Shown piece after piece: positions 1 to 9,055 of a DNA stretch of 53,709 bases (positions are counted from its first letter, which is position 1; every line of letters begins with the position of its first letter). Under the pieces are notes generated by a model that searched no databases, was not told the origin of the DNA, and saw only the letters and a list, made by a program, of their open reading frames with translations. A program made the position numbers and the translations under genes. Origin of the DNA: Lachnospiraceae bacterium (GTDB lineage Bacteria > Bacillota > Clostridia > Lachnospirales > Anaerotignaceae); assembly GCA_910576545.1 (NCBI GenBank), contig CAJTKM010000023.1, positions 1 through 53,709 of the forward strand, given 5' to 3'.

Positions 1-89
1 CCCCACTGGCCGCGCTGTCCCGGCAGATGTGGTTCCAGTAGCGCCCATACTTTGTCACTTATGTCGTGTCGGTGATAGGAAGCATCCAT
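1..89 (-). CDS. IS5-family transposase, N-terminal fragment (runs off the window)
   Basis: The minus strand reads MDASYHRHDISDKVWALLEP, then HLPGQRGQW, which matches the N-terminus of IS5-family (DUF4096-type) transposases, where an S-D-x-x-W...LLP-G-x-x-G-Q-W motif precedes the catalytic domain. The start is the ATG at 89-87, preceded on the minus strand by GGAGAG. Only about 29 codons lie inside the window. The base composition is much richer in GC than the neighbouring phage genes, consistent with a mobile element. It sits immediately beside the truncated antirepressor, so the element probably inserted into that gene. The family is fairly secure; completeness cannot be judged. Confidence 0.72.
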   Translation of the reverse strand, partial: MDASYHRHDISDKVWALLEPHLPGQRGQW

Positions 90-150
90 CTTTTTCTCTC
101 CTGTCCTTTAAGATGCTTCCATTTTATCACAATCCATTCACCTTGTGTAG
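1..150 (-). mobile_element. End of an IS5-like insertion sequence
   Basis: The transposase start and its 60-nt upstream segment lie between the window edge and the point near 151 where the antirepressor reading frame opens. The frame of that gene meets a TAG at 148-150, so the IS boundary probably lies at about 148-165. The second terminal repeat is outside the window, so the exact end and the target duplication cannot be read. Confidence 0.5.
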
Positions 151-753
151 ACACTATCTAGTAACAGAACAAAAGATGCTTTTATACTATCTGAACGAGG
201 ATATGCAAAATTGGTCAAAGCCATGGATGATGATAAATCGTGGGATGTTATGGATAAATTCATTGATGAATATTTTGCTATGCGACAGGTAATAGATTCT
301 AATGATCAGTTAAAAGCAAAACTACTATTATCTATTTATAACGGTGGACAGGAAGGAATTATTGCTTCAAAGGAATTGACAAAAATAGAAGTTAAAACTG
401 CCACCGCACCATTACTCCAGAAGATTGAAGAAGATAAACCATATACAGAATTTGCAAAGCATGTTACAGAATCTAGCGATACTGTTGATGTCGGAGAATT
501 TGCAAAAATCGTTAAAAACGAGCATATTATTATTGGACGAAACAGATTATTTGAGTGGCTAAGAAAAAACAAATATTTAATGAGTAATAATACTCCATAT
601 CAGAAGTATATTGAAAATAAGTATTTTGAAGTTGTTGAAACAACTAAAGAAACTGCTTACGGAACAAAAGTATTTACAAAAACTTTGATTACAGGCAAAG
701 GACAAGTTGCATTAGTTGAAAAGCTTAGAAAAGAATTTGGGGTAGCTGCATAA
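151..753 (+). pseudogene. Rha/KilA-like phage antirepressor, 5' truncated by the IS
   Basis: The open frame begins at 151 with no start codon and reads through R-T-K-D-A-F-I-L-S-E-R-G-Y-A-K-L-V-K-A-M-D, typical of the inner part of the phage Rha-type N-terminal domain. About the last 110 residues (from roughly T-V-D-V-G-E-F-A-K to the end) resemble the KilA-C antirepressor domain, including I-G-R-N-R-L-F-E-W-L-R and a TKTLITGKGQVALVEKL end. In intact relatives these proteins block the prophage repressor. The 5' part is missing next to the IS5-like element. Translation could restart at TTG 211 or ATG 226, giving about 180 residues, but no good ribosome site precedes either. A terminator follows. 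Confidence 0.62.
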
Positions 754-792
754 TCAACTACCCCTTAGAAGAATTGTTTCATTGGCATACTT

Positions 793-830
793 AAAGGCTA
801 TCGTATGTTATTTACAATAGCCTTTTCATC
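793..830 (+). terminator. Rho-independent terminator after the antirepressor
   Basis: AAAGGCTAT (793-801) pairs with ATAGCCTTT (817-825) and is followed by a T-rich stretch. It lies 40 nt after the antirepressor stop and also faces the end of the convergent small gene at 832. Confidence 0.7.
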
Positions 831-831
831 T

Positions 832-1008
832 TTATTTGTGTCTTAAAGGACATTTCTCAAATTCAAAACAGTTTTCATATTTGTTTTCCATACAGGTTTT
901 TCTCCCAGGAATTAATGCTATGGATGTATCTTCAAGTGTTGATGCGTTTTTATAATCTGTTTGAATTTCGACCTCTTTATCTTGTGTAGAACAGAAGAAC
1001 TTAGACAT
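832..1008 (-). CDS. Small cysteine-rich protein, unknown
   Basis: This is a 58-residue minus-strand gene beginning MSKFFCSTQDKEVEIQTD. The ATG at 1008-1006 is chosen because GGAAGGAAGTG precedes it; a longer upstream frame exists but lacks a ribosome site. Cysteines occur near both ends, including a closing C-x6-C-x6-C-P-L pattern (C-M-E-N-K-Y-E-N-C-F-E-F-E-K-C-P-L), which suggests metal binding. It runs against the phage late genes and sits between the antirepressor and the terminase. No function is recognised. Confidence 0.55.
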   Translation of the reverse strand: MSKFFCSTQDKEVEIQTDYKNASTLEDTSIALIPGRKTCMENKYENCFEFEKCPLRHK

Positions 1009-1239
1009 ATTTATCACTTCCTTCCAGTTCTCAAGATATTTGTATGTTACCGCAGGAACCAATATTTGTCAACAGGTTATCTTATTATTTCACATATTTC
1101 ACACATATCGTCTAACGGCAAGATATTCGATTCTCCTCGAAAATGAAAGTCCAACTCTTTCTATGTGTTTTCAGACAGTCATCATGGCTGTCTTTTTTAA
1201 TTGAACAAATAATTTTGGAAACGAAAGGATGGTGGCAAC
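1009..1239. other. Intergenic region before the late operon
   Basis: The gap holds a terminator hairpin at 1174-1198 and the ribosome site of the terminase gene. No convincing sigma-70 promoter is visible. A tRNA-like fragment near 1090-1135 was considered and rejected. Confidence 0.4.
1174..1198 (+). terminator. Rho-independent terminator upstream of the terminase
   Basis: GACAGTCAT pairs with ATGGCTGTC around a minimal loop and is followed by six T. It separates the late operon from anything read in from the left. Confidence 0.7.
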
Positions 1240-2451
1240 ATGCCAAGAAAAAAATCACAATCATCTGGCAATAAACCGTTGCCAGCCAATCAGCAAAAAG
1301 GGAAAAAGGTATGCACCTGCTGTCATGAGGAAAAGAATTTAACAGACTTCTATTATAGCAGCTCCCCTATGTACTCTCTTGATGAACGCATACCCGTTTG
1401 CAAAGAATGTTGCAAGACTTCTGTTCTGTCAGAGGACGGAAAAATTGATTTTGATAAATTTAAGGACTTGCTGAGAAATATTGATAAGCCACTGTATTTT
1501 GACCTACTCTTCTCTTCTGAAGAATCTGTAAAGAAAGAAAATAGTTATCTGAGTGATGAAGAGGTTTCACTTCATGGATATGAGATATTGCAAAAGTATT
1601 TCACGCTGGTAGCGATGAGACAGGATAAGGCGAAGTCGTACTCTGATGCAGAAAAAGAAGGATTCATTCACCAAAACAGTAATCGTACTAAAAGGGAAAA
1701 AGATGAAATTCTAAATAGATATTCTCATTTGATTAATCAGTGTTTGCAAAATAATAAAGTTCAACATGTGTCTAAACAAAATCAAAACAAACACTATTCA
1801 AATGTTGATAATTTTGAAGTTACAGATAATATAAAAGATTTGTTTGGAGATGGATATACTACTGTAGAATATAAAAAAATGTATGAGAAATACGAGAAAC
1901 TTAAACTCAATTACACCTTACAAACGAATTTGCACCAAGAGGCTCTTGCAACTTATGTTCGTTTTAAGGTAAAGGAAGAAATGGCTACTGCTGCTGGTAA
2001 TGTAGATGAAGCTAAAAAATGGTATGACGCAGCACAGAACGCGGCATCAAACGGGAAATTAACACCAAAACAATTATCTGCCGCCGATCTACAAAAAGGA
2101 GTAAATAGCTTTAGTGAATTAACATTAGCAATTGAGCAAGCAACAGATGTAATCAATATATTGCCAAAATATAAGACTCAACCACATGATGCTCCAGATT
2201 TTAATATTTATTGTTATATAAGTTACGCACGAAAACTAAAAGGATTACCACCAATAGAATACAAAGATATTTACAAATTTTATGATGATAAAATGGAAGA
2301 ATATCTGAGACAGTATGGCGATCCAAACGGTGTATTTACAGAAGCCAATGACACTATGTTAAAAAACAGACCGAATATAGAAAAATTCATTGTATTGCCA
2401 AGCGATTACGATGACTTGTCAGATGAAAGCGAGGATGATGCAGATGAATGA
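1240..2451 (+). CDS. Putative terminase small subunit-like protein with N-terminal zinc ribbon
   Basis: This 403-residue protein lies directly before and overlaps the large terminase gene, the usual place of the DNA-recognition subunit. It is much longer than typical small terminases (about 150-200 residues). An N-terminal C-x2-C ... C-x2-C zinc ribbon is visible (VCTCCHEEK at about 24-32 and VCKECC at about 52-57). A lysine-rich helical region, a probable coiled coil near 210-260 and an acidic tail (DDLSDESEDDADE) follow. The start ATG has GAAAGGATGG upstream. The terminase role is inferred from position only; the zinc ribbon is seen directly. Confidence 0.5.
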   Translation: MPRKKSQSSGNKPLPANQQKGKKVCTCCHEEKNLTDFYYSSSPMYSLDERIPVCKECCKTSVLSEDGKIDFDKFKDLLRNIDKPLYFDLLFSSEESVKKENSYLSDEEVSLHGYEILQKYFTLVAMRQDKAKSYSDAEKEGFIHQNSNRTKREKDEILNRYSHLINQCLQNNKVQHVSKQNQNKHYSNVDNFEVTDNIKDLFGDGYTTVEYKKMYEKYEKLKLNYTLQTNLHQEALATYVRFKVKEEMATAAGNVDEAKKWYDAAQNAASNGKLTPKQLSAADLQKGVNSFSELTLAIEQATDVINILPKYKTQPHDAPDFNIYCYISYARKLKGLPPIEYKDIYKFYDDKMEEYLRQYGDPNGVFTEANDTMLKNRPNIEKFIVLPSDYDDLSDESEDDADE

Positions 2452-4162
2452 TTTTCATTTGATGACTGATGAGTCAATCAAGGAAAGAATACTTGCTATA
2501 CAAGATGATTCTGTATTTGGAAAAAACTTATATAACTACTATGAATTTATAAGCTGGGCAAGATGGTACCCAGATTTGTTCATAGACTTATTGCGCACTG
2601 AAAAAAGTAACTTCAATATGCATTTTGATCAAAGAGTTTTTTTGAGGTCGGATGTACGATTCATGAATATGTATGGCACATTCAGTCGTGGATATGCCAA
2701 AACATTTAATGAAGTCTTATCTTGTGTTATAGTTGCTATTCTCTTTCCACAAATTGAACTTGCAATTTCGGCTCAGACGAAAGAAAATGCAGCAGATTTA
2801 TTAAAATCTAAGTTCAATGAAATCAGAAACAAATTCCCTCTTATTGAGAACGAATTAGAAAAAGAACCTAAATTTATCAAAGGCGATGCATTAATTCAGT
2901 TTAAAAACGGAAGTTCTATAGATGCTATTGCAAATGCACAGACAACCAAAGGGCAAAGACGAAGAAGATTAAAAATTGAAGAAGCTGCTCTTTTAAATAA
3001 CGAACTATATCAAGATGCTCTTGAACCTGTAACAGAGGTTCCTAGATACACCGTAGGAAAAATGGCTCTTGTCGATCCACAAGAATTAAATCAACAAATA
3101 CATTTCTTTACCACATCTGGTTTCCGTGGTTCTGACGAATACCAACGCTCTATAGATATGTATGACAATATGTGTGAATTAAAAGGTCAAATCGTTCTTG
3201 GTGCAAGTTGGATGTTGCCATGTTGGTACGGTAGAGGTAGTAACAAAAGTCAGATATTAAGAAAAAAAAGTACCTCCTCTCCAATTGCTTTTGCACAAAA
3301 CTATGAGCAAGAGTGGGTTGGTTCTTCAGACGGTGCGTTAGTTGATATAAATAAATTAATGAATTGCCGGACATTGACTACACCAATGATTAATTTCAAT
3401 AAATTAGACGAAGAATTTTATCTTGGGGTTGACGTTGCTCGTAGCCAGAAAGCAACAAACAATCAGTCTTCTATTGCAATTGGACGAGTTATAAGAAATA
3501 AAGAATCAAACAGGATTGTATCTATTGAAATTCCAAATATTATGACAGTATCTAATGCAATGAACTTTTCAGCACAGGCATGTTTGGTGAAAAAGACCAA
3601 AAAGAATTTCCTAGCAAAAGCAGTTATTGCAGATGGGAATGGATTGGGTGCAGGATTGATAGATGAGTTGTTAAAGGAATCTTATGATCCGATTACTGGA
3701 GAGTATCTTGGATGTTGGAATACAATGAACACCGATAACCAACCAGAGGTTAGAGATGCCGAAAAATGCTTGTTTGATATGAAAGCACAGCATTTTCAGA
3801 GTAAAGTAGTTGCAGATTTTATAGATGCTGTTGAAAGTGGCAAATTAAAGTTACTTGAAAAAAAACAAGACACAGATTTTTCTCCTAAAGATAAACAAAA
3901 TATGGATTTACGAGTATTACCATACATACAAACTGATTTATTATTTGAAGAGATAGCAAATTTGAAATTAAAGCATATGACAAATGGTGCTTTATCTGTA
4001 GAAAAGGTCGTGAAAAAAGTAGACAAAGACCGTTTTTCTGCATTAAGTTATCTGATATTTTATATTACAGAATATTGTAGTGCTATTAAATCCAAAAACT
4101 CTAATAATTGCAAAAATATCCTATCAATGGCACGTAGACCATCTATAGTAAGATCATACTAA
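2444..4162 (+). CDS. terL: Phage terminase large subunit
   Basis: This is the packaging motor ATPase and nuclease, 572 residues from ATG 2444, which overlaps the upstream stop and follows GAGGATG; an upstream in-frame ATG at 2390 is less likely. A Walker A-like loop (GTFSRGYAKTF) lies near residues 79-88 and a Walker B-like LKIEEA near 176-181. The C-terminal RNase H-like nuclease shows YLGVDVARS (D330), AVIADGNG (D397) and a late DRFSAL aspartate. Length and order fit terminase large subunits of siphophages. The P-loop is divergent, as is common in this family. The portal gene follows directly. Confidence 0.88.
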   Translation: MNDFHLMTDESIKERILAIQDDSVFGKNLYNYYEFISWARWYPDLFIDLLRTEKSNFNMHFDQRVFLRSDVRFMNMYGTFSRGYAKTFNEVLSCVIVAILFPQIELAISAQTKENAADLLKSKFNEIRNKFPLIENELEKEPKFIKGDALIQFKNGSSIDAIANAQTTKGQRRRRLKIEEAALLNNELYQDALEPVTEVPRYTVGKMALVDPQELNQQIHFFTTSGFRGSDEYQRSIDMYDNMCELKGQIVLGASWMLPCWYGRGSNKSQILRKKSTSSPIAFAQNYEQEWVGSSDGALVDINKLMNCRTLTTPMINFNKLDEEFYLGVDVARSQKATNNQSSIAIGRVIRNKESNRIVSIEIPNIMTVSNAMNFSAQACLVKKTKKNFLAKAVIADGNGLGAGLIDELLKESYDPITGEYLGCWNTMNTDNQPEVRDAEKCLFDMKAQHFQSKVVADFIDAVESGKLKLLEKKQDTDFSPKDKQNMDLRVLPYIQTDLLFEEIANLKLKHMTNGALSVEKVVKKVDKDRFSALSYLIFYITEYCSAIKSKNSNNCKNILSMARRPSIVRSY

Positions 4163-4199
4163 ATTTTCACAAGTCACAAAACGGAAGAAGGTGAGATAA

Positions 4200-5765
4200 A
4201 TAAGTACAGAAAAAAATAAATCTGAATCATCTACTATAACTGATGAGCAAGCATCTAAAATATACAATTCAGATAAGCAAGCATTTGATAATTTTACATC
4301 TAGCAAAACAAAATCTATGGATTTTGCAGTCATTAAACGATTGGTATTATCAGAACTTGCTTTAAATAAATCTATTCGTCCACAACGTATCTGCGGATTT
4401 TCAAGACAGCAAATTTTAAATATGTGCCAATATCCAGAACGATATGGAACACAGATATTAAAGTTAATGGATTATATGTATCAGAAATCAGGATATATGA
4501 GAAGACTCATAGATTATTTCTCTAACATGCCTAAGTTGAATTACTATATAGATAAAGAAATTACAGATATGTCTTTTCTTAAGGTAAATGAAAATACATA
4601 TAAAAAAACCTTTATAAAGTTTGCTTCTCAAGCAAGTAAATTTAATTTAGGAAATAATATTCACGACATCACAAAAAGAATGTATCTAAATGATGCTTGT
4701 TTTGCATTTGTTATAGAAACTGACTTAGATATATCTTATTTTTTCCTTGACCCTAGATATTGTGAAATTAGAAAAATCGTAAATGGAAATGTATATGAAT
4801 TTGCCATAAATAGAAGTCTTTTATCCAATGCATATTATGACACTCTTCCATCTGAATTACAAAATCTATTGAAGCAATCAAAAAACATATCTTTAAATAA
4901 TCTCGTAGATATTCCCTATGAAAATGGATTTTGTATAAAATATAACAGCAATTTTCTTCATCTGTTTCCACCGTTTTTTCCAATGATTGCGGATATTCTT
5001 TTGATTGATGAATATAAGGATTTGGCAAAAAGCAAAGCTGTGAATGATGCGTATAAATTGTTGGTACTTCCTGTTCCGATGAAAGACGGTGAAGTAACTA
5101 TGGATGATGGTATGCTTACTCCCTATGTGGAAACCGCTCTTAATGTCGTACAGGAAAATATCGGAGTACTACCCTATCCTGGAGAAGTTAAGTCAGTAGA
5201 ATTTTCATCAAGTAATTCTGATGATAGAGATAAAGTTGCAGATGCTACTACTCAAATGTATGCAAATCAAGGTGTTAGTGAAGCCCTTATGTCGGGTGCT
5301 TCAAGTGGATCAGAATTAAAATTGTCAATCACAAATGATAGTGCTGATATTTTTAGAATTTATCGTATGTTAGAAAATTGGATGAGTTTGCAAATGAAAC
5401 TGCGCAAATACATTTATCCTTCATATCAGTTTGTTTATAAAATATTAGATATAACTATTTTCAACGAAGCAGATGTAATCAATCGGGAATTAAAATTAGC
5501 ACAGGCAAGCGCACCAAATAAAGAGCGATTATGCGCAGCTAGTGGTATATCTCCTTCTGCTATGATTGGAAACACAGTACATGAAGGTAAGATGTTCAAA
5601 GATATTTTTGATTTGTGGAATCCACTGAAATCATCATATACAACTTCTGCTTCTGGAGATAAATCTGATGATGGAGGCAGACCCACTATGGACGATAGAG
5701 ATTTGAGTGCTGCAGGTGAAGTAACTCGTGAGAACGATACAAATGATCCTGATAATCGCATATAG
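4200..5765 (+). CDS. Phage portal protein, apparent ATA start
   Basis: This forms the dodecameric ring for DNA entry and tail docking. The position after the large terminase, the 521-residue length and the internal IADILLIDEYKDL and GASSGSELKLSITNDS segments fit phage portals. The first ATG (4317) is 39 codons into the open frame and lacks a ribosome site. The frame opens right after TAA 4197-4199 with ATA AGT ACA GAA, and GAAGGTGAG ends just upstream, so translation most likely starts at ATA 4200. The C-terminus is hydrophilic and disordered (about 40 residues rich in D, R and N). The portal call is good; the ATA start is inference from ribosome-site spacing. Confidence 0.78.
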   Translation: MSTEKNKSESSTITDEQASKIYNSDKQAFDNFTSSKTKSMDFAVIKRLVLSELALNKSIRPQRICGFSRQQILNMCQYPERYGTQILKLMDYMYQKSGYMRRLIDYFSNMPKLNYYIDKEITDMSFLKVNENTYKKTFIKFASQASKFNLGNNIHDITKRMYLNDACFAFVIETDLDISYFFLDPRYCEIRKIVNGNVYEFAINRSLLSNAYYDTLPSELQNLLKQSKNISLNNLVDIPYENGFCIKYNSNFLHLFPPFFPMIADILLIDEYKDLAKSKAVNDAYKLLVLPVPMKDGEVTMDDGMLTPYVETALNVVQENIGVLPYPGEVKSVEFSSSNSDDRDKVADATTQMYANQGVSEALMSGASSGSELKLSITNDSADIFRIYRMLENWMSLQMKLRKYIYPSYQFVYKILDITIFNEADVINRELKLAQASAPNKERLCAASGISPSAMIGNTVHEGKMFKDIFDLWNPLKSSYTTSASGDKSDDGGRPTMDDRDLSAAGEVTRENDTNDPDNRI

Positions 5766-5780
5766 AAAGCTGGTGTATAT

Positions 5781-5969
5781 ATGAATATTGTTTATGTATT
5801 TGACAAGGCTAAAGCAGATTATCTACATAGTCTTGGATTTATATATAATGAAAAAGAAATTGATAATAAAAAAGCATATCAGTTTTTTGGAACAGATGAA
5901 TTTATGAAATCACTCACTTCAAATTATGAACAGAGTGATTTTTTAGTGTCAAAAAATATGTGCTTTTAG
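5781..5969 (+). CDS. Small phage protein of unknown function
   Basis: This 62-residue protein (MNIVYVFDKAKADYLHSLGF start) lies between the portal and the protease/scaffold gene with short spacing on both sides. No known motif is visible. It is probably a minor head-module protein in the same transcript. Confidence 0.6.
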   Translation: MNIVYVFDKAKADYLHSLGFIYNEKEIDNKKAYQFFGTDEFMKSLTSNYEQSDFLVSKNMCF

Positions 5970-5981
5970 AAAGGAGAAATA

Positions 5982-7403
5982 TTGGATAATAAGTTATTTA
6001 GATATAATACTGAAATAAAAATTGTTCAGTCAAGTATTAAAAAACTCAATCCACAATTCAGTCTTTGTGATGTTCTTGTCTGCTATCACGGCGATAATCG
6101 CAACATGACTTCTCTCCCCAAAAAGGTAATTGAAGATAATTTGTATTCTATTTATGGAATTCCTATTGTCGGAGAATGGATTTATAAATTAGATGGAACC
6201 GATGAAAAGTCGTGGGGATCTCATGGTGGGCGAATTATTTTAGATGATAAGGGTATCCATTTTGAACAGACAACAAAACCTTTTGGATTCGTTTCTAAAG
6301 AAGCTGCTGATAACGCTTCCTGGATTACGATTACTGAAAAAGATGGACATACAAAAAACGAATATTTGAAATTGTCTGGATGTATCCTTTGGACTGACAG
6401 ATATGAAGAATCTAAAACGATTTTGGATGATAATTTCGGGCAAAGCATGGAAATAGAATTCAAGAAGGGACATTATCGTGATGATCATTACTATGAAGCA
6501 GAAGAGTTTATCTTTTCTGCTCTTTGTATTTTAGGGACTGATTGTGAACCATGTTTTGAATCTGCTTGTATTAGCAGACATTATGAACTTGATTCTTTCA
6601 AAAAAGAGTTTTCTCTTATGCTTGATGAATATAGAAAATCAACAACCAAACCAAATAAGGAGGAAAAGAAATTCATGGATTTAAAGAAATTTACAGAAAT
6701 TCTTTCAACCGTGAAAATTGGTGAATCCGATGTTTGTAAATACAGACTTTTGAATGTAACAGATTCTAAAGTATTTGCTTTAGATATGGAAAATTATAAA
6801 CCTTATGGTTTTGACTATGCAGTTACAAACGAAACCGATGTTGAAAATATTGTGATTGACTTTAATTCAAAGGTTGAAATGTCTTTGTCTGCTACAGATA
6901 AAATTACAGATGAAAATTTTGAGGAATTTGATATTAAATCTGTTATTGATACTACTGCTGCTTCTATGGCAGAGACAAAGACAAAAGAAAATACTTCTAT
7001 TTTAGAAACTGAATTTAATAACAAAATGGAAGAAATGAAAACAGCATATGAGGACGTATCGAATAGTTATTCTGTTGCTATGAAAAAAATTGAAGAATAT
7101 GAAGCAAAAGAAAATGAAGCAAAAGCGGAACAACACAAAGCTGATATTGATGCTCTATTTGAAAAGTATTCTGAAAAACTTGGTAAGTGTGCAGAATTTC
7201 TTGTTTATAAAGCAAAGATTAACCCTGCAGATGTAACACTGGATGAAGTATCAGAAAAACTTACTCTTATGGTAGGTAAATTCACTATGGATTCTGCCAC
7301 AAAGAAGAATTTCTCTTATAATCCCACTGAAGCAGGTGTTGCTGGTAAGCGAAATGAAACAAATAACAAATATGGTCATTTACTTGACAAATATATGAAA
7401 TAA
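5982..7403 (+). CDS. Prohead protease-scaffold fusion (putative), TTG start
   Basis: This 473-residue protein sits where capsid maturation protease and scaffold genes normally lie. The TTG start follows AAAGGAG. Residues about 1-215 form a globular domain of the type seen in phage prohead proteases (VIEDNLYSIYGIPIVGEW then GSHGGRIILDDKG). Residues about 230-470 are charged and helical, with a long coiled coil near 330-400 (EEMKTAYEDVSNSYSVAMKK), as expected of scaffold. Catalytic residues cannot be assigned by eye. An internal ribosome site and ATG at 6675 would give the scaffold part separately. Major capsid and decoration-like genes follow. Confidence 0.6.
   Translation: MDNKLFRYNTEIKIVQSSIKKLNPQFSLCDVLVCYHGDNRNMTSLPKKVIEDNLYSIYGIPIVGEWIYKLDGTDEKSWGSHGGRIILDDKGIHFEQTTKPFGFVSKEAADNASWITITEKDGHTKNEYLKLSGCILWTDRYEESKTILDDNFGQSMEIEFKKGHYRDDHYYEAEEFIFSALCILGTDCEPCFESACISRHYELDSFKKEFSLMLDEYRKSTTKPNKEEKKFMDLKKFTEILSTVKIGESDVCKYRLLNVTDSKVFALDMENYKPYGFDYAVTNETDVENIVIDFNSKVEMSLSATDKITDENFEEFDIKSVIDTTAASMAETKTKENTSILETEFNNKMEEMKTAYEDVSNSYSVAMKKIEEYEAKENEAKAEQHKADIDALFEKYSEKLGKCAEFLVYKAKINPADVTLDEVSEKLTLMVGKFTMDSATKKNFSYNPTEAGVAGKRNETNNKYGHLLDKYMK
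6675..7403 (+). CDS. Internal in-frame start yielding scaffold domain alone
   Basis: Inside the protease/scaffold gene, AAGGAGG (6657-6663) lies 11 nt before an in-frame ATG (6675) opening MDLKKFTEILSTVKIGE. It falls exactly at the junction of the globular and coiled-coil halves. Lambda C/Nu3 uses the same nested design to make excess scaffold. The ribosome site is seen directly; use of the start is inferred. Confidence 0.5.
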   Translation: MDLKKFTEILSTVKIGESDVCKYRLLNVTDSKVFALDMENYKPYGFDYAVTNETDVENIVIDFNSKVEMSLSATDKITDENFEEFDIKSVIDTTAASMAETKTKENTSILETEFNNKMEEMKTAYEDVSNSYSVAMKKIEEYEAKENEAKAEQHKADIDALFEKYSEKLGKCAEFLVYKAKINPADVTLDEVSEKLTLMVGKFTMDSATKKNFSYNPTEAGVAGKRNETNNKYGHLLDKYMK

Positions 7404-7419
7404 TCAGGAGGAAAAGATA

Positions 7420-7956
7420 ATGGCGAAAAATACTTATATGACAGTCGAAACAACCGCATTACATGGCTGCACTTGCTTTTCTTTGCAGTCCGCAAATGAC
7501 ATTCAAAACGGGGCAATCGTAGGTAAAGGCGATTTGGTTTCTGACGAGAAAAGCGTCTATACTGCGCTTGATACTTACTCAGATGACGCTATGTACCTAG
7601 TTGCCAATCCAGCATGGTCTTATAACGATAATTCTATGACCGACCAAAATGAGGAAAATTTTATTAATAAAGCTGGCATTGCTTTTAGAGCATATGAACT
7701 GAAAAAGGATAGAAAATTTAAAGTTGGCAATCTACCGTCTACTGTTACTCTTGCAAAAGGAGATTTCGTAGAGTTCAAGGATGGGGTTTATGCAAAGGCT
7801 TCTGCTGACACAAAACTAAAAATTATTGATATTGAAGAAATTGGATTCCCATATTGTATTGGCTCTGCTGGTGTAGTAATTACTGGTGATTCTACAAATG
7901 AATATGGATATGCAATTGATACAAGAAATATTAAATACACTATCGAAGTACAGTAA
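7420..7956 (+). CDS. Putative head decoration/capsid accessory protein
   Basis: This 178-residue protein, MAKNTYMTVETTALHG start with a GGAGG site, sits between scaffold and major capsid genes, the usual place for a head decoration or stabilisation protein. The second half looks beta-rich (FKVGNLPSTVTLAKGDFVEF, then repeated short strands). No diagnostic motif is visible, so the role is positional inference. Confidence 0.5.
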   Translation: MAKNTYMTVETTALHGCTCFSLQSANDIQNGAIVGKGDLVSDEKSVYTALDTYSDDAMYLVANPAWSYNDNSMTDQNEENFINKAGIAFRAYELKKDRKFKVGNLPSTVTLAKGDFVEFKDGVYAKASADTKLKIIDIEEIGFPYCIGSAGVVITGDSTNEYGYAIDTRNIKYTIEVQ

Positions 7957-7978
7957 TAATTGAAGGAGGAATACATAA

Positions 7979-8995
7979 ATGGGTAATTATTTAAAAGATC
8001 TGACTGCATTGATGAATGACAGTCTCACAAATAAGGTTGCTCTGTTTAATGCAGAGGCTTCTAAATATACTGATCAGGCGATTAGGGAAGCATTCTTTGA
8101 AATTCTCGGTGAGGATAAACTTACTTGGCAGAACTTCAGGAATCACAAAAATGAAATTTATACCGTTATCGAAACTGTTCTTTCTATTAATCTTCCTACC
8201 GCATGGGAAAACTCTCGATTCTATGACCAGTTTGTAGAAGTAAAGAATGGTGCATTAGGCGATAAGAATGAATTCGTTGTTGAGGATAATTCAATCCTTG
8301 TTGCTTCTCGTTTCTCTGGTAATCATTGGGATACTGACCGTCAGAAGTTACAGGGCAAGAAATCTTTCTCCGTATCTACTGAATGGATTTATCTGAGAGT
8401 TTATGACGAACTCGAAAGATTCTTAAAAGGTACTATTACTCTTCCTGAGATGATTGCAAAGTTACAGAAAGGCTTCCAGAATGAAATTGATTCCAGAATC
8501 TATGCTTCCTTCAATGGTATCGGCACTTATCTTCCATCTGCCTTCCAGGAAAAAGGCTCTTATGACAGAGGACTTATGAATGACCTGATCCAGAGGGTAC
8601 AGATTGCATCTCAGAAGGAAGTTGTTCTTGCTGGTACTAGAACTGCCCTAGCAAATATCTCCGAAGGAATCAATACTGCATGGATTGCGGATTCTCAGAA
8701 AGAGGAACTTGCTACCACTGGTGTTGTTGTTGAAAACATTGGTCTACCTGCAAAAGCTGTTATGATTCCTCAGACATTCCTTAGAGGTACATATGACTTT
8801 AAGGTTGATAACAATGTAATCCATGTATTGCCTGCAAATTCAAAACTTGTAAAACTCTTCTATGAAGGTGACGTTCGTGCAAGAGATTTGTCTGAACAGG
8901 ATACACATGATCAAACTGTAGACAGTCAGGTACAGGTAAAATTGGGAACAGGCGTTGTTTGTGATAATCTTACTGGTCGATATGAAATTGTCTAA
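7979..8995 (+). CDS. Major capsid protein
   Basis: This 338-residue protein has a very strong GAAGGAGG site and is closed by its own terminator, as expected for the most abundant virion protein. The N-terminal helix (about 1-60), the EFVVEDNSILVASRFSGNHW region and the C-terminal KLVKLFYEGDVRARDLSEQD segment are consistent with an HK97-fold capsid protein of Clostridia phages. It lies after the protease/scaffold and decoration genes and before the connector genes. Codon use here is more even than in neighbouring genes, compatible with high expression. Confidence 0.8.
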   Translation: MGNYLKDLTALMNDSLTNKVALFNAEASKYTDQAIREAFFEILGEDKLTWQNFRNHKNEIYTVIETVLSINLPTAWENSRFYDQFVEVKNGALGDKNEFVVEDNSILVASRFSGNHWDTDRQKLQGKKSFSVSTEWIYLRVYDELERFLKGTITLPEMIAKLQKGFQNEIDSRIYASFNGIGTYLPSAFQEKGSYDRGLMNDLIQRVQIASQKEVVLAGTRTALANISEGINTAWIADSQKEELATTGVVVENIGLPAKAVMIPQTFLRGTYDFKVDNNVIHVLPANSKLVKLFYEGDVRARDLSEQDTHDQTVDSQVQVKLGTGVVCDNLTGRYEIV

Positions 8996-9029
8996 TCAAT
9001 AGAAGTAAATAAAATATACTAAAATTCGC

Positions 9030-9055
9030 TCACCTAACAATAGGTGATTTTTTAT
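9030..9055 (+). terminator. Terminator after major capsid gene, with alternative pairing
   Basis: TCACCTA (9030-9036) pairs with TAGGTGA (9041-9047) and is followed by TTTTTT. The same 5' arm, extended to GCTCACCT (9028-9035), can instead pair with AGGTGAGC at 9066-9073, which would destroy the terminator. This could act as an attenuator that sets the capsid to connector ratio; that use is inference. Confidence 0.7.

Noticed and set aside
1085-1140. tRNA-like D-arm and T-arm sequences
   Set aside because: GTCTAACGG and TTCGATTC resemble tRNA arms, but no acceptor stem or anticodon arm can be formed.
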